Part shown: piece by piece, positions 1 to 7,771 of the stretch | How positions within the stretch are numbered: position 1 is the first letter of the stretch | Layout: each line of letters starts with the position of its first letter | From: JAAFHB01 sp963675995 | Lineage (GTDB): Bacteria > Bacteroidota > Bacteroidia > Bacteroidales > Prolixibacteraceae | Assembly (NCBI GenBank): GCA_963675995.2 | Contig: CAXXIY010000002.1 | Location: 248,001-312,000 of the forward strand | Direction of reading: 5' to 3' | Length of the DNA: 64,000 nt | The notes under the pieces: model-generated | What the model saw: the letters and a program-made list of their open reading frames with translations, nothing else | Database searches by the model: none | Told to the model about the DNA's origin: nothing | Translations under genes and position numbers: made by a program

Positions 1-277
1 CGTTTTTGTTTAAAACATAGGCTACTTCAAAAAACTTACTTCGAACTGTATATTCTTTTTCACCATTATTCTCAATCATGGTGATCTTAAAAGAATTCTC
101 AGATTCTGAATATTTTAGATTCCAGATTGAGGAATTAACCGAATTGTCAACAGTGGTAATCGAAAAACTCTCTTCCGTGGGTACCACGTTATTCCCCAAA
201 ACACTGACCTGACAAATCATCATAAAAAACACAAAAATTAAACTTACTCTTCCTAAAACGCGATTAAATGTTTTCAT
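1..277 (-). CDS. Secreted protein of unknown function (partial, N-terminal part)
   Basis: The frame is open from an ATG at 277 to the window edge, so about 92 codons are seen and the C-terminus is missing. Residues 1-25 form a signal peptide: a basic start (MKTFNR) followed by a hydrophobic run with several F, M, I and V residues. The mature part is polar and rich in S, N and E. I do not recognise a family in what is visible. The next gene on this strand starts at 1156 and a hairpin lies between them, so this gene probably has its own transcript. Confidence 0.6.
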   Translation of the reverse strand, partial: MKTFNRVLGRVSLIFVFFMMICQVSVLGNNVVPTEESFSITTVDNSVNSSIWNLKYSESENSFKITMIENNGEKEYTVRSKFFEVAYVLNKN

Positions 278-680
278 TTCTAAGGTTATTATTTGTTAAC
301 TTTCAATTTGTAATTATATTGCAAAGAAAACGGTTTTTAAGGTCAGTTAAACAGGATGGTTTGGGTAATACTGATCTCAGGTCATTCAGTCCAATTGAAG
401 CTTAAAATACTTTTAAATAAAGGGTTTGTATAATGAGTGTCTCTAATTAATCTATGGTGCGTTTAGTTGTGATCTGCAAATATTATTGAATATTAACTTA
501 CGAAATGAAAGTGATATGTTTTATAACATGTTTAAGAAATGCTTGCTTAAATATGTTGATATTCAGATATTAAAGCAATGTTAATTAATTATTAATAAAA
601 TTTTTAACGATTTAGAAGTTGGATATTTGATTTTGAAAGACTAATTCGTCTGAGATTGTAAGCAAAATGAGAGATTGTAA
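278..680. other. AT-rich intergenic region
   Basis: About 400 very AT-rich bases between the partial secreted-protein gene and the hairpin at 681-713. I see no open frame with gene-like composition, no RNA gene and no clear repeat. It presumably carries the promoter of the minus-strand gene starting at 277, but I could not fix -33/-7 elements with confidence. Confidence 0.5.
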
Positions 681-713
681 AAATCCGGAATAAATTAAAT
701 TTATTCCGGATTT
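681..713 (-). terminator. Perfect 14-bp inverted repeat, likely terminator
   Basis: Arms 681-694 and 700-713 are exact reverse complements (AAATCCGGAATAAA) around a 5-base loop. It lies 39 bases downstream of the stop of the small membrane-protein gene (752-1156), so it can end the sigma-factor operon. There is no long T tract, so strength is uncertain. Confidence 0.6.
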
Positions 714-751
714 ATCTAAATATATGAAATGCAAGTTGTTAAATAAAAAAC

Positions 752-1156
752 TCACCGTTTAACGGTTTTTACGAAAAGTTGGTCAAAAAACCATAAAGCA
801 ATAATTGCCAGTGCGCCTATTGCGAAAGTTGGTGAGATGTTATTTAACTTAACAAGTAGGTGATTAAAGGGGGCTAAAAGTTGTGAGAGATCAATTCCGT
901 AAATAGTTTTGGTCGAAGTAACTGATTCTGTCGCTTCGGGGAGTGATGAATGTAGCATAAACAGGAGTGTTGTCAGTAATACTGCGATGAGGACCAAAGT
1001 CCACCAACCTTTTTTACTGATCATTGGCTGATACCTGACCGGGTTCAAAGTCCACTCAGTCATCACCCGCTGCATCACCTTGACTTTAAAGTCAGGTGAT
1101 GGTTGATCAGGTGGTAACTCCTTGAACCATTCTTTCATTATATCTTTCTGACTCAT
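752..1156 (-). CDS. Small two-TM membrane protein, candidate anti-sigma partner
   Basis: 134 aa. An N-terminal cytoplasmic stretch of about 50 residues contains a DPPDQPSPDF-like acidic/proline segment followed by an amphipathic KVKVMQRVM helix. A membrane segment follows at about 50-68 (WWTLVLIAVLL...), then a loop, and a second segment at about 107-125. The start overlaps the stop of the upstream ECF sigma gene (ATGA), so the two are translationally coupled. That position, the cytoplasmic N-terminus and the TM anchors are typical of anti-sigma or accessory genes paired with ECF sigma factors, but no zinc-binding anti-sigma motif (HxxxCxxC) is present. The role is inferred from context only. 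Confidence 0.7.
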   Translation of the reverse strand: MSQKDIMKEWFKELPPDQPSPDFKVKVMQRVMTEWTLNPVRYQPMISKKGWWTLVLIAVLLTTLLFMLHSSLPEATESVTSTKTIYGIDLSQLLAPFNHLLVKLNNISPTFAIGALAIIALWFFDQLFVKTVKR

Positions 1157-1728
1157 AGTATTGAAATTACTTCATGCTTTAAAACAGATTTTAACTCCTG
1201 AAGAAGCCTTTTCCTGCTTCGGTGAATTTTAACCTTAACGTTTGAAACGGTCAATCCTGTAATCACGCTTATTTCATCCATCGAAAAATCATCGAAATAA
1301 TACATCTTCAGAAGTGCACGTTCTTCAGGTTCGAGTCTCCCAAGCCCGATGTTAAGATATTTTTGTCTGTCTTCTGCATCAAGCTGTTTTACAGCACCCT
1401 CTGTCTCCAGGATTTCAGCATCCGAAATTTTCACCTCTTCAATATTTACCTCTGTATTCTTTCGGGTTCTTAATTTTGATATGGAGGTGTTATAAACAAT
1501 GCGGAAAAACCAGGTCTTGAAAGTGGAACCATTTTGAAAAAAATTCAGTGAATTATAAGCTTTAATAAATGCATCCTGTGCTGCCTCCTCAGCGTCCTCT
1601 CTTTGATTGAGAATTTTCATCGACAGCGAGAATGCGAGATGATTATACCTTTCCACCAGATGTGAAAACGACCCTGAATCGCCCTTCAGAATCTCCCGGA
1701 TATAATATTCGTCTTTTTTTATCTCCAT
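1153..1728 (-). CDS. ECF-type RNA polymerase sigma-70 factor
   Basis: 191 aa, normal size for an extracytoplasmic-function sigma factor. Region 2 spans about residues 20-90, with the -10 recognition helix around DAEEAAQDAFIKAY followed by TFKTWFFRIVYN. A short linker leads to region 4 at about 132-185, with LEPEERALLKMYYFDDFS and a helix-turn-helix (MDEISVITGLTVSNVKVKIHRSRKRL). Region 3 and a C-terminal extension are absent, as expected for ECF factors. It is followed by an overlapping small membrane-protein gene that may control it. The promoter directly upstream has the same architecture as that of the divergent gene at 1900, which suggests autoregulation. The class call is firm; the signal it answers to is unknown. 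Confidence 0.95.
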   Translation of the reverse strand: MEIKKDEYYIREILKGDSGSFSHLVERYNHLAFSLSMKILNQREDAEEAAQDAFIKAYNSLNFFQNGSTFKTWFFRIVYNTSISKLRTRKNTEVNIEEVKISDAEILETEGAVKQLDAEDRQKYLNIGLGRLEPEERALLKMYYFDDFSMDEISVITGLTVSNVKVKIHRSRKRLLQELKSVLKHEVISIL

Positions 1729-1735
1729 TTGCCAA

Positions 1736-1765
1736 TTAGACGATCTATTTAAGGTAAAGGTTACA
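1736..1765 (-). promoter_or_regulatory. ECF-type promoter of the sigma-factor operon
   Basis: On the minus strand, TGTAACC (1765-1759) is followed after exactly 16 bases by CGTCTAA (1742-1736). An AAC-containing -35 and a CGTC -10 with about 16-base spacing are the common pattern of ECF promoters. The predicted transcript start falls only a few bases before the ATG at 1728, so the mRNA may be leaderless or the true start may lie slightly downstream. Confidence 0.75.
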
Positions 1766-1837
1766 AAAAAACAACTTTTAAAATTACAACAAAGACGGAA
1801 TAATTAAATAGAAGTTGCACCTTTTTTTTTCGCTTTT

Positions 1838-1867
1838 TGTAACCGTGTGAAAGTTTATTGCGTCAAA
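1838..1867 (+). promoter_or_regulatory. ECF-type promoter of the DUF6249 gene
   Basis: TGTAACC (1838-1844), 16 bases, then CGTCAAA (1861-1867). The -35 matches the promoter on the opposite strand base for base and the spacing is identical, so both divergent genes are probably read by the encoded sigma factor. The expected transcript start near 1873 gives a leader of roughly 27 bases. Confidence 0.75.
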
Positions 1868-1899
1868 TGGTCAAATGTTAAACTTTAAAAGAAACTATT

Positions 1900-2259
1900 A
1901 TGGGACCTTTTATTACCGGGATTTTAGTTCCCCTTGGATTTTTCGCAATGATTTTTGGTATTGTATATCTTGCAATTACATCTCGTAACCGTGAACGGAT
2001 GGCTTTGATCGAAAGAGGCGCTGATCCAATGCTCTTTGAGTCACGTAAAAAAGCCAGTACCGGAGGAGCTCTGAAGTTTGGCTTGTTTTTATTTGGTGTC
2101 GGACTTGGAATTGTTGTTGCTTATTTTCTAGCTTCAGGAGGGATGGATGAAGAGGCCGCTTATCCTTCAATGATTTTCGTGTTTGGTGGGCTCGCTTTGA
2201 TTCTCTCTTTTCTATGGCAAAGTAAACAGGAAAAGGAGAATGAACAACCTAAAATTTGA
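1900..2259 (+). CDS. DUF6249-type small membrane protein
   Basis: 119 aa. The N-terminal membrane segment (residues 4-26) is followed by the conserved-looking cytoplasmic motif SRNRERMALIERGADPMLF. Two more membrane segments lie at about 55-78 and 88-105, and the tail is charged (QSKQEKENEQ). This layout matches the DUF6249 family found near ECF sigma genes in Bacteroidota; the family name is from memory of this pattern. The gene is divergent from the sigma factor and shares its promoter type, so it is likely a member of that regulon. Its biochemical role is unknown. Confidence 0.75.
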   Translation: MGPFITGILVPLGFFAMIFGIVYLAITSRNRERMALIERGADPMLFESRKKASTGGALKFGLFLFGVGLGIVVAYFLASGGMDEEAAYPSMIFVFGGLALILSFLWQSKQEKENEQPKI

Positions 2260-2275
2260 ATTGAATTTCATTTTC

Positions 2276-2303
2276 AAAAAAAACCCGGAGACGGGTTTTT
2301 TTT
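2276..2303. terminator. Bidirectional terminator
   Basis: CCCG/CGGG stem with a GAGA loop (2284-2295), flanked by an A8 run on the left and a T8 run on the right, so it can work in both directions between convergent genes. The stop codon of the minus-strand peptidase (2302-2304) lies in its T run. Confidence 0.9.
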
Positions 2304-3582
2304 ATTTCGTATTTTCAAGAATAACCTTCCTTATCGTAAATTGACATACGGGACAGAAAGCTGTCGTTTCATTCGATTTCATTCGGCAATCTTCCATTGG
2401 ACTGAATATTCCCTTTGAAAGGTAACCACCTCCTTCAAATGCGCCGACTTTATTCCGGAACTCCTTATTTCGTGGAGTTGGAACCGGTGTTGCAGGGTCT
2501 GTTAACTCCTTCCATTTTGTCTTGAAATTGACCAGTGTGGTCAGGTTGGGTTCCCATGGTTCCACTTTAAGATTATAATAATCATCGCCATATGCTACTT
2601 CTGATGTGTAGTACTCGTCACCCAAACCGCCAAACCCATGCCCAAATTCGTGCACAAATACGTTTGGGGAAAGTTTATTGTCAGAGGTACACACATTTAC
2701 AAAGTTGTAGAACCCGCCTCCCCCATACCTGGTAGAGTTCACCAAAATAATTAGCTGGTCGTAGGGTACCGCAGCAGCCATGTCGTGGATGGTTTTCATA
2801 TCGGAAGTGGTAAGGTACCTTGAAATGTCAAATGTGTAAAATGTGCTGTTATATAGCGTATTCCGATAGATATGTTCACCGGGGATATCCGTCCCCGATT
2901 CCAGCGAAGGTGTTTTTAGGGCATAAACATTAAAATACTCCTTCATCTTCGAAAATGGTTCAACTGCAAACAGGGAATCAGTGAGTCTTTTGGCATCTTT
3001 TACAAATTTATCCATCTCCTTTGCTGTATATCCTTCAGCTAATATGGCAATATCAATCTTATGAGAAGGATCTCCCGAATAATAAATTTTTCTGACAGAG
3101 ACTTTCAAGACATTTTCGTCAATTATAAAATAGTTTTCCGGATCGATGTTTTTGGAGTAGATTTCGGAAAATTGTCCGTCATAATTTCTTTTTTCTATTT
3201 TTAGCTGAACACTTTTTTTAGGAAACGGAAATCTTATCACCTGATAACAGGCTTTGTCGATAAGTTTGGCTTCCTTTGTTGATTGCCATTCCTGAAAAAG
3301 AGGGGAGAATCCTTTTGAAAAGATCATCTCACCGCTCATCTGATCATAAACCTCAAAACGGTAGGTCCCCATATTGAGGTGGTCAATTAAAGCGTTGTGT
3401 GAGCCACTCCACATCTTCTCCTTTTTGATCTCGCATGGAAATATCGTCGTTGTGCTGTGATTTCCGGACAGGAGGTAGTCGAAGCGTAAAACATCATTCG
3501 TGAAAAAATTATCAAAAACAGGCGAGCCCCAAACTGAAATTGGACCAAAAAGGAGGAAAATCCTGATTAAAAGTTTTTTCAT
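2302..3582 (-). CDS. M64-family secreted metallopeptidase (IgA peptidase M64 type)
   Basis: About 426 aa from the ATG at 3582 (MKK...); another in-frame ATG lies nine bases upstream, but the shorter form has the cleaner signal peptide. An N-terminal beta-rich domain (to about residue 170) precedes the catalytic domain, which contains HEFGHGFGGLGDEYY at about residue 311, the zinc-binding HExxH with a downstream Asp/Glu. The DIAILAEGYT and LVNSTRYGGGGFYN segments are also typical of family M64. A C-terminal segment with CRMKS...CPVCQ may form disulfides. The protein is probably exported and cuts peptides or glycoproteins; the substrate cannot be read from sequence. Downstream it converges on the DUF6249 gene. 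Confidence 0.88.
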   Translation of the reverse strand: MKKLLIRIFLLFGPISVWGSPVFDNFFTNDVLRFDYLLSGNHSTTTIFPCEIKKEKMWSGSHNALIDHLNMGTYRFEVYDQMSGEMIFSKGFSPLFQEWQSTKEAKLIDKACYQVIRFPFPKKSVQLKIEKRNYDGQFSEIYSKNIDPENYFIIDENVLKVSVRKIYYSGDPSHKIDIAILAEGYTAKEMDKFVKDAKRLTDSLFAVEPFSKMKEYFNVYALKTPSLESGTDIPGEHIYRNTLYNSTFYTFDISRYLTTSDMKTIHDMAAAVPYDQLIILVNSTRYGGGGFYNFVNVCTSDNKLSPNVFVHEFGHGFGGLGDEYYTSEVAYGDDYYNLKVEPWEPNLTTLVNFKTKWKELTDPATPVPTPRNKEFRNKVGAFEGGGYLSKGIFSPMEDCRMKSNETTAFCPVCQFTIRKVILENTK

Positions 3583-3656
3583 GATAAGCATCTTTCTTTA
3601 CTTTTGCAACGAAGTTTCAAAAATAGCGTTTTTTTGTGGTTTAAATATTTTCTGCT

Positions 3657-4907
3657 ATGTCTGTATTTTATGATTATATAAAAGAGTTATTACTGGGTTA
3701 TGGATTCCTAACCAGGATGGCTATTTATGGTGCCGCCTTGATCTCCTTTTTAACAGTGATCATTTTGGCCTTTATCGTTTTTCTGATCGTCAGAAAAATA
3801 TTTGTCCAGATTGTTGGACGAATTGTCAGGAGAACCAAAGGTATTTGGGATGATACCTTGTTTGAGCACCGGGTTTTTCATGTATTGACGCATATGGTGC
3901 CGGCAATTATCATTTTTAGTTCTTCCGGTTTTACGGGTGAGGATATCCCATGGTTCTCAGAATTGATTAAAGGGTTGGCGCATATCTATCTGGCAGTAAT
4001 TGTAATGACTGCCTTTAGCCGGTTTTTGGATGCTGCGCAGGAGATCTACAACCTTTATCCCTATTCGAAAGATCGTCCCATAAAAGGTTATATCCAGGTG
4101 ATGAAAATCCTCATCTATTTTGTGGGAGGTATATTTATCGTTGCCATCCTTGTAGATAAAAATCCGGCAAGTCTGTTCGCTGGACTGGGAGCAATGGCTG
4201 CTGTTCTGCTGTTGGTATTCAAAGATCCAATTCTGGGATTCGTTGCAAGTATTCAGCTGGCTGCCAATAATATGCTGAAGCCAGGAGATTGGATTACCGT
4301 TCCGCGGTATGATGTGGATGGTACTGTATATGACATTTCGCTCACCACAGTCAAGGTGCAGAACTGGGATAAAACAATCACCACTATTCCTACCTATTCA
4401 CTGGTTTCTGAATCGGTTACCAACTGGATCGGAATGCTTGAATCGGGAGGTCGCAGAATTCAGCGAACGGTCAATATTGATATTAATAGTATTCGACGAT
4501 GTGATGCGCAAATGCTGGAGCGGATTAACCGGTTACCAATGATCAATGAATTTCTCAATCCTGAATCCTCTAATGGCGATGATTATGAGGATGATGTTAA
4601 TGTTTCGGCTTTGAAAATGAATATTTTTGATACACCGACCAACCTATCCTTATTTAAAAAATACCTTGAAGGTTATTGCCGGGTTCATCCGGGAATTCAC
4701 GAGAACATGACCAGAATTATCAGATTGCTACAGTCGACCGATAAGGGACTTCCTGTGGAGGTAATCGTTTTCAGTAAAGCTCAGGAGTCAAATCTTTATG
4801 AAGCCTTACAAGCCGAAATTTTCGATCATATTTTTGCCGTTCTTCCTGAATTTTCCCTTCGCGTATTTCAAAGCCCTTCAGGAGGTAGTTTTGTGTCAGC
4901 TATCTGA
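3657..4907 (+). CDS. MscS-family mechanosensitive ion channel (YbdG-like)
   Basis: 416 aa. Five hydrophobic segments lie at about 20-45, 80-98, 103-122, 148-166 and 171-202. The last is the pore-lining segment, rich in G and A (LFAGLGAMAAVLLLVFKDPILG), ending in the MscS-type LAANNMLKPGDWI turn. A soluble beta and alpha/beta domain follows (VDGTVYDISLTTVKVQNWD, TIPTYSLVSESVTNW). The extra helices before the pore and the long C-terminal domain are more like the five-TM YbdG subgroup than MscS itself. Expected role: release of solutes under hypo-osmotic stress at the inner membrane. It stands alone. Confidence 0.9.
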   Translation: MSVFYDYIKELLLGYGFLTRMAIYGAALISFLTVIILAFIVFLIVRKIFVQIVGRIVRRTKGIWDDTLFEHRVFHVLTHMVPAIIIFSSSGFTGEDIPWFSELIKGLAHIYLAVIVMTAFSRFLDAAQEIYNLYPYSKDRPIKGYIQVMKILIYFVGGIFIVAILVDKNPASLFAGLGAMAAVLLLVFKDPILGFVASIQLAANNMLKPGDWITVPRYDVDGTVYDISLTTVKVQNWDKTITTIPTYSLVSESVTNWIGMLESGGRRIQRTVNIDINSIRRCDAQMLERINRLPMINEFLNPESSNGDDYEDDVNVSALKMNIFDTPTNLSLFKKYLEGYCRVHPGIHENMTRIIRLLQSTDKGLPVEVIVFSKAQESNLYEALQAEIFDHIFAVLPEFSLRVFQSPSGGSFVSAI

Positions 4908-5032
4908 TCGGTGTGAATTCAGGGCAATTATGGTCAGGTGTCGGTAAAGGAAATCGTGTTTGTCAATTATTTTATGTGGGAAGTGAGGAAATTAAAAATA
5001 TTTAGCCATTTTTGTATCAAATTGAAAGCATC

Positions 5033-5533
5033 GTGAAGAAGAACAATATTGAATTAGAAGAAGATTTCAAGGAACAAAGTGTTCATATTGATGATCTTGA
5101 CCGAAAGATTCTTAAATTGATTACGGCAAATGCCAGAATCCCGTTTTTGGAAGTTGCCAGGGAATGCGGAGTTTCAGGCGCAGCCATACATCAACGCGTA
5201 CAGCGATTGGTTGCGGTGGGGGTAATTGTTGGCTCCGAATTTCTGGTAAGTCCGCAGAAACTTGGTTATAATACAACTGCCTATATGGGAATCTACCTCG
5301 AAAAAGTGAGTTATGACAAGAAGGTACTAAAACAGTTACGCGAGATTCCGGAGGTAGTTGAGTGTCATCATACAACAGGTCAGTATGCGATCTTTATCAA
5401 GATTCAGACTAAAACCAACAAACATCTGATGAAAATCATTGATACGGACCTTCAGGCGATCGATGGTATTGCACGAACAGAGACCTTTATCTCCCTCGAG
5501 GAAGACTTTAAACGGCAGATTCCAATCAGGTAA
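5033..5533 (+). CDS. Lrp/AsnC-family transcriptional regulator
   Basis: About 166 aa from a GTG at 5033. The frame also permits a TTG at 5012, but that sits in a promoter-like CATTTTTG, so GTG is preferred; there is no ATG. An N-terminal winged helix-turn-helix (DDLDRKILKLITANARIPFLEVARECGVS...IHQRVQRL) is followed by a RAM/AsnC ligand-binding domain (YMGIYLEK ... IPEVVECHHTTGQYAIFIKI). It likely responds to an amino acid and controls metabolic genes. No obvious target lies beside it. A strong terminator follows. Confidence 0.9.
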   Translation: MKKNNIELEEDFKEQSVHIDDLDRKILKLITANARIPFLEVARECGVSGAAIHQRVQRLVAVGVIVGSEFLVSPQKLGYNTTAYMGIYLEKVSYDKKVLKQLREIPEVVECHHTTGQYAIFIKIQTKTNKHLMKIIDTDLQAIDGIARTETFISLEEDFKRQIPIR

Positions 5534-5550
5534 GGTTTGCTCCAGAACGT

Positions 5551-5592
5551 TTAAAAGACAAAGCCCCCGGTAACGGAGGCTTTGTCTTTTAA
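5551..5592. terminator. Long terminator hairpin between convergent genes
   Basis: Arms 5551-5565 (TTAAAAGACAAAGCC) and 5578-5592 are perfect complements, 15 bp, with a GC-rich loop. A and T flanks on both sides allow use by lrp (+) and the DUF3127 gene (-). Confidence 0.9.
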
Positions 5593-5603
5593 TAAGATCG
5601 AAG

Positions 5604-5975
5604 TCAGAAAGGAAGATCGTCTTTGTCATCCTGATCACCCAATGGTGGAATATCTGATGCTGAGAATGGGGGAGGGTTATTCCCTGAACCACTGTTGGAT
5701 TGGACCAGGTCGACACGGAAAGCATTGATGTTTGAATACCACTTTTCGTTGTATTCACGCGATTCAATACTAAACGAGACCTCTACCTCCATATTTGGTT
5801 TAATTTTGTCAAAAGTGCCGTTTTTGTCATTGAAAAGGGTAAAACAAATTTTTTTTGGAAATTGCTCCTCAGCTGTTTCAATAACAAAATCCTGCTTTTT
5901 CCAATCACCGCGTGCACTCGTTCCCTTTATTTCGGGAAGAATCTGCAACACTTTTCCAGTTGTTTTAAAGCTCAT
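5604..5975 (-). CDS. DUF3127 protein with SSB-like acidic C-terminal tip
   Basis: 123 aa. The beta-rich core (residues 1-90: GKVLQILPEIKGTSARGDWKKQDFVIET, then ICFTLFND and MEVEVSFSIESREYNEKWYSNINAFRV) fits DUF3127, a Bacteroidota family with an OB-fold-like pattern. A disordered linker rich in S, G, N and P leads to the acidic end DQDDKDDLPF. That end closely resembles the DDxPF tip with which bacterial single-stranded DNA-binding proteins recruit partners. This suggests a nucleic-acid-binding, SSB-like role, which is an inference. It is a single-gene unit converging on lrp. Confidence 0.85.
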   Translation of the reverse strand: MSFKTTGKVLQILPEIKGTSARGDWKKQDFVIETAEEQFPKKICFTLFNDKNGTFDKIKPNMEVEVSFSIESREYNEKWYSNINAFRVDLVQSNSGSGNNPPPFSASDIPPLGDQDDKDDLPF

Positions 5976-6004
5976 ATTCTTTTATATTAAAGTTACTTAT
6001 AAAA

Positions 6005-6053
6005 AGAATCCGGAATTAACAATCCCGGATTCTGTAAACGGGGTTCGTTCCCC
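6005..6053 (-). terminator. Pair of hairpins between two minus-strand genes
   Basis: AGAATCCGG (6005-6013) pairs with CCGGATTCT (6025-6033), and GGGG (6040-6043) pairs with CCCC (6050-6053). They lie between the stop of the FKBP gene (6076) and the start of the DUF3127 gene (5975), so the two genes are probably separate transcripts. Confidence 0.6.
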
Positions 6054-6075
6054 AAAAGTAATTTAAAAAATCAAT

Positions 6076-6777
6076 TTATTTTTTGATTTCAAGAAGTTCA
6101 ACTTCGAAAACAAGTACGGAATTAGGTTTGATGTCAGCACCTGCTCCACGTTCGCCGTATGCGATTTCCGATGGAATAACCAATTTCCATTTTGAACCAA
6201 CAGGCATTAACTGAAGCGCTTCAGTCCATCCTGGAATAACTTGATTGACAGGGAACTTAGCAGGTTGTTTGCGATCAACAGAACTGTCGAAAACTTTGCC
6301 TTCAATGGTTGTTCCATGGTAATGAACCACAACGGTGTCGGTTGCCAAAGGTTTTGGTCCTGTTCCGGCTTTCAGAATTTCGTACTGAAGTCCGCTTTTG
6401 GTTGTAGTTACACCTGAACGCTTACCGTTTTCAGCAAGGTATTTTTTTCCTGCTTCGCTGGCTTTTGCACCTTCAATCTGTTGAGCCTTCATGAAATAGC
6501 TTTGTGTTACAGCAGTAACTTTTGCCGAAGGAATCTGAGAAGAATCACCGCTCAGTGCACTTGTAAAAGCAGCTAAGATGATTTTTTGATCAAGATTTTT
6601 TCCTCCCGGAGCTGTAGGAAGATTTTTCTTAATATTGTTACCTATATCAATTCCAATTGCATAGGCTGCCGAATCCGCCAGAGTTTTCAGCTGAACTTTT
6701 GAACTTTTAAAATTGTTGCAAGATCCTAATAATAAAGTACCAGCAACTAATGTAACAACCAGAGATTTGATTTGCAT
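6076..6777 (-). CDS. FKBP-type peptidyl-prolyl cis-trans isomerase lipoprotein
   Basis: 233 aa. The lipoprotein signal ends in LLLGSC with Cys20 as the lipidation site. Residues about 35-120 match the Mip/FkpA dimerisation domain (AYAIGIDIGNNIKKNL...). The FKBP catalytic domain covers about 135-232 (VVVHYHGTT...GKVFDSS, VIPGWTEALQLMPVGSKWKLVIPSEIAYGERG). The usual active-site aromatic and Asp positions are present. It should speed proline isomerisation during folding of envelope proteins. A CGAAGATA stretch upstream resembles a -7 element with one mismatch. Confidence 0.94.
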   Translation of the reverse strand: MQIKSLVVTLVAGTLLLGSCNNFKSSKVQLKTLADSAAYAIGIDIGNNIKKNLPTAPGGKNLDQKIILAAFTSALSGDSSQIPSAKVTAVTQSYFMKAQQIEGAKASEAGKKYLAENGKRSGVTTTKSGLQYEILKAGTGPKPLATDTVVVHYHGTTIEGKVFDSSVDRKQPAKFPVNQVIPGWTEALQLMPVGSKWKLVIPSEIAYGERGAGADIKPNSVLVFEVELLEIKK

Positions 6778-6988
6778 AACCGTTTTCTTATAAATTTTTA
6801 AATGTTTATTCTAAAAGGTGCGAAGATAGAAAATATAATTGTGAAATTTCAATATCATCATTTGTTTAAAAGGTTAAAAAGCAATAATTAGTTTAACCCG
6901 ATTGATCATATAAGATCTTACTAACCAATTCGTCAGCTGTTTTTACTGAATTCCGGTATTTATTGTCCGAATAAAGTCACTTTTTGAC

Positions 6989-7657
6989 TCAACTCCTGGT
7001 GCCTCTTAACATCTCTCTTTTACCTGGCGGGCCGGGAATTCTCTCGGTGATAAATCCAACCTCATTGAGGCTTCGGCGGACAACTCCTTTTGCACAATAG
7101 GTGACAATCTTTCCTCCAGGTGCACACTGATCCGACAGTCGCCGAAAGACCGAAGTCTCCCATAGCTCCGGTTGTTTATCGGGTGAAAAGGCATCAAAAT
7201 AGATTAAATCAAACAGAGGTAGTGCCGAATATTCGAGTTCATAAAAGTCTGACGAGATCTTTTGAATCGAAAAATTGGAGGTGATTGCCACCTGCTCATT
7301 CCAGCTGGCTTCATGAATGCGACTGAATATTTCCTCATCCCCACCGGGAACCAATAGTGGATAATTGAGGTTGGTCCAAATTTTTGCAGCAAGGGGGTAT
7401 TTTTCAACAGAAATATATCTGATGGTTTGGTTGGTTTTAACTGATTCAAGAAGAGTGAGATATGCATTTAGTCCTGTGCCAAATCCCACTTCAAACACGA
7501 TAAGCGGATCTTTATCACAGCTTCGCAATCCGGCTCCGATGAAAATATGTTTCGATTCCTGCACTGCACCGAATGTCGAATGGTAATGCTCTCCCAGCTC
7601 CTTTACAAAAAGAGTATCTGATCCGTCGGCTGTTTTAACCAATTCGGGTGGTGTCAT
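6989..7657 (-). CDS. mnmD: tRNA 5-methylaminomethyl-2-thiouridine methyltransferase MnmD
   Basis: 222 aa. The SAM-binding motif EVGFGTGLNA is at residues 56-65 and the family motif DAFSPDKQPELW at about 155-166. This is the methyltransferase half of MnmC without the FAD oxidase half, the stand-alone form called MnmD. It adds the last methyl group of mnm5s2U at position 34 of certain tRNAs. mnmA, which thiolates the same base, lies 8 kb away. It ends in GKREMLRG, as in relatives. Confidence 0.9.
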   Translation of the reverse strand: MTPPELVKTADGSDTLFVKELGEHYHSTFGAVQESKHIFIGAGLRSCDKDPLIVFEVGFGTGLNAYLTLLESVKTNQTIRYISVEKYPLAAKIWTNLNYPLLVPGGDEEIFSRIHEASWNEQVAITSNFSIQKISSDFYELEYSALPLFDLIYFDAFSPDKQPELWETSVFRRLSDQCAPGGKIVTYCAKGVVRRSLNEVGFITERIPGPPGKREMLRGTRS

Positions 7658-7771
7658 TTCTCAATATAATTAATAGTTTTATATTTTGGAAATTGCTGTA
7701 AAAATACCGTGAAAATTCCATATTTTCGCCTGGTTGTGAAAAGTAATGTCTAACGTTTAGATTGCTCAACA

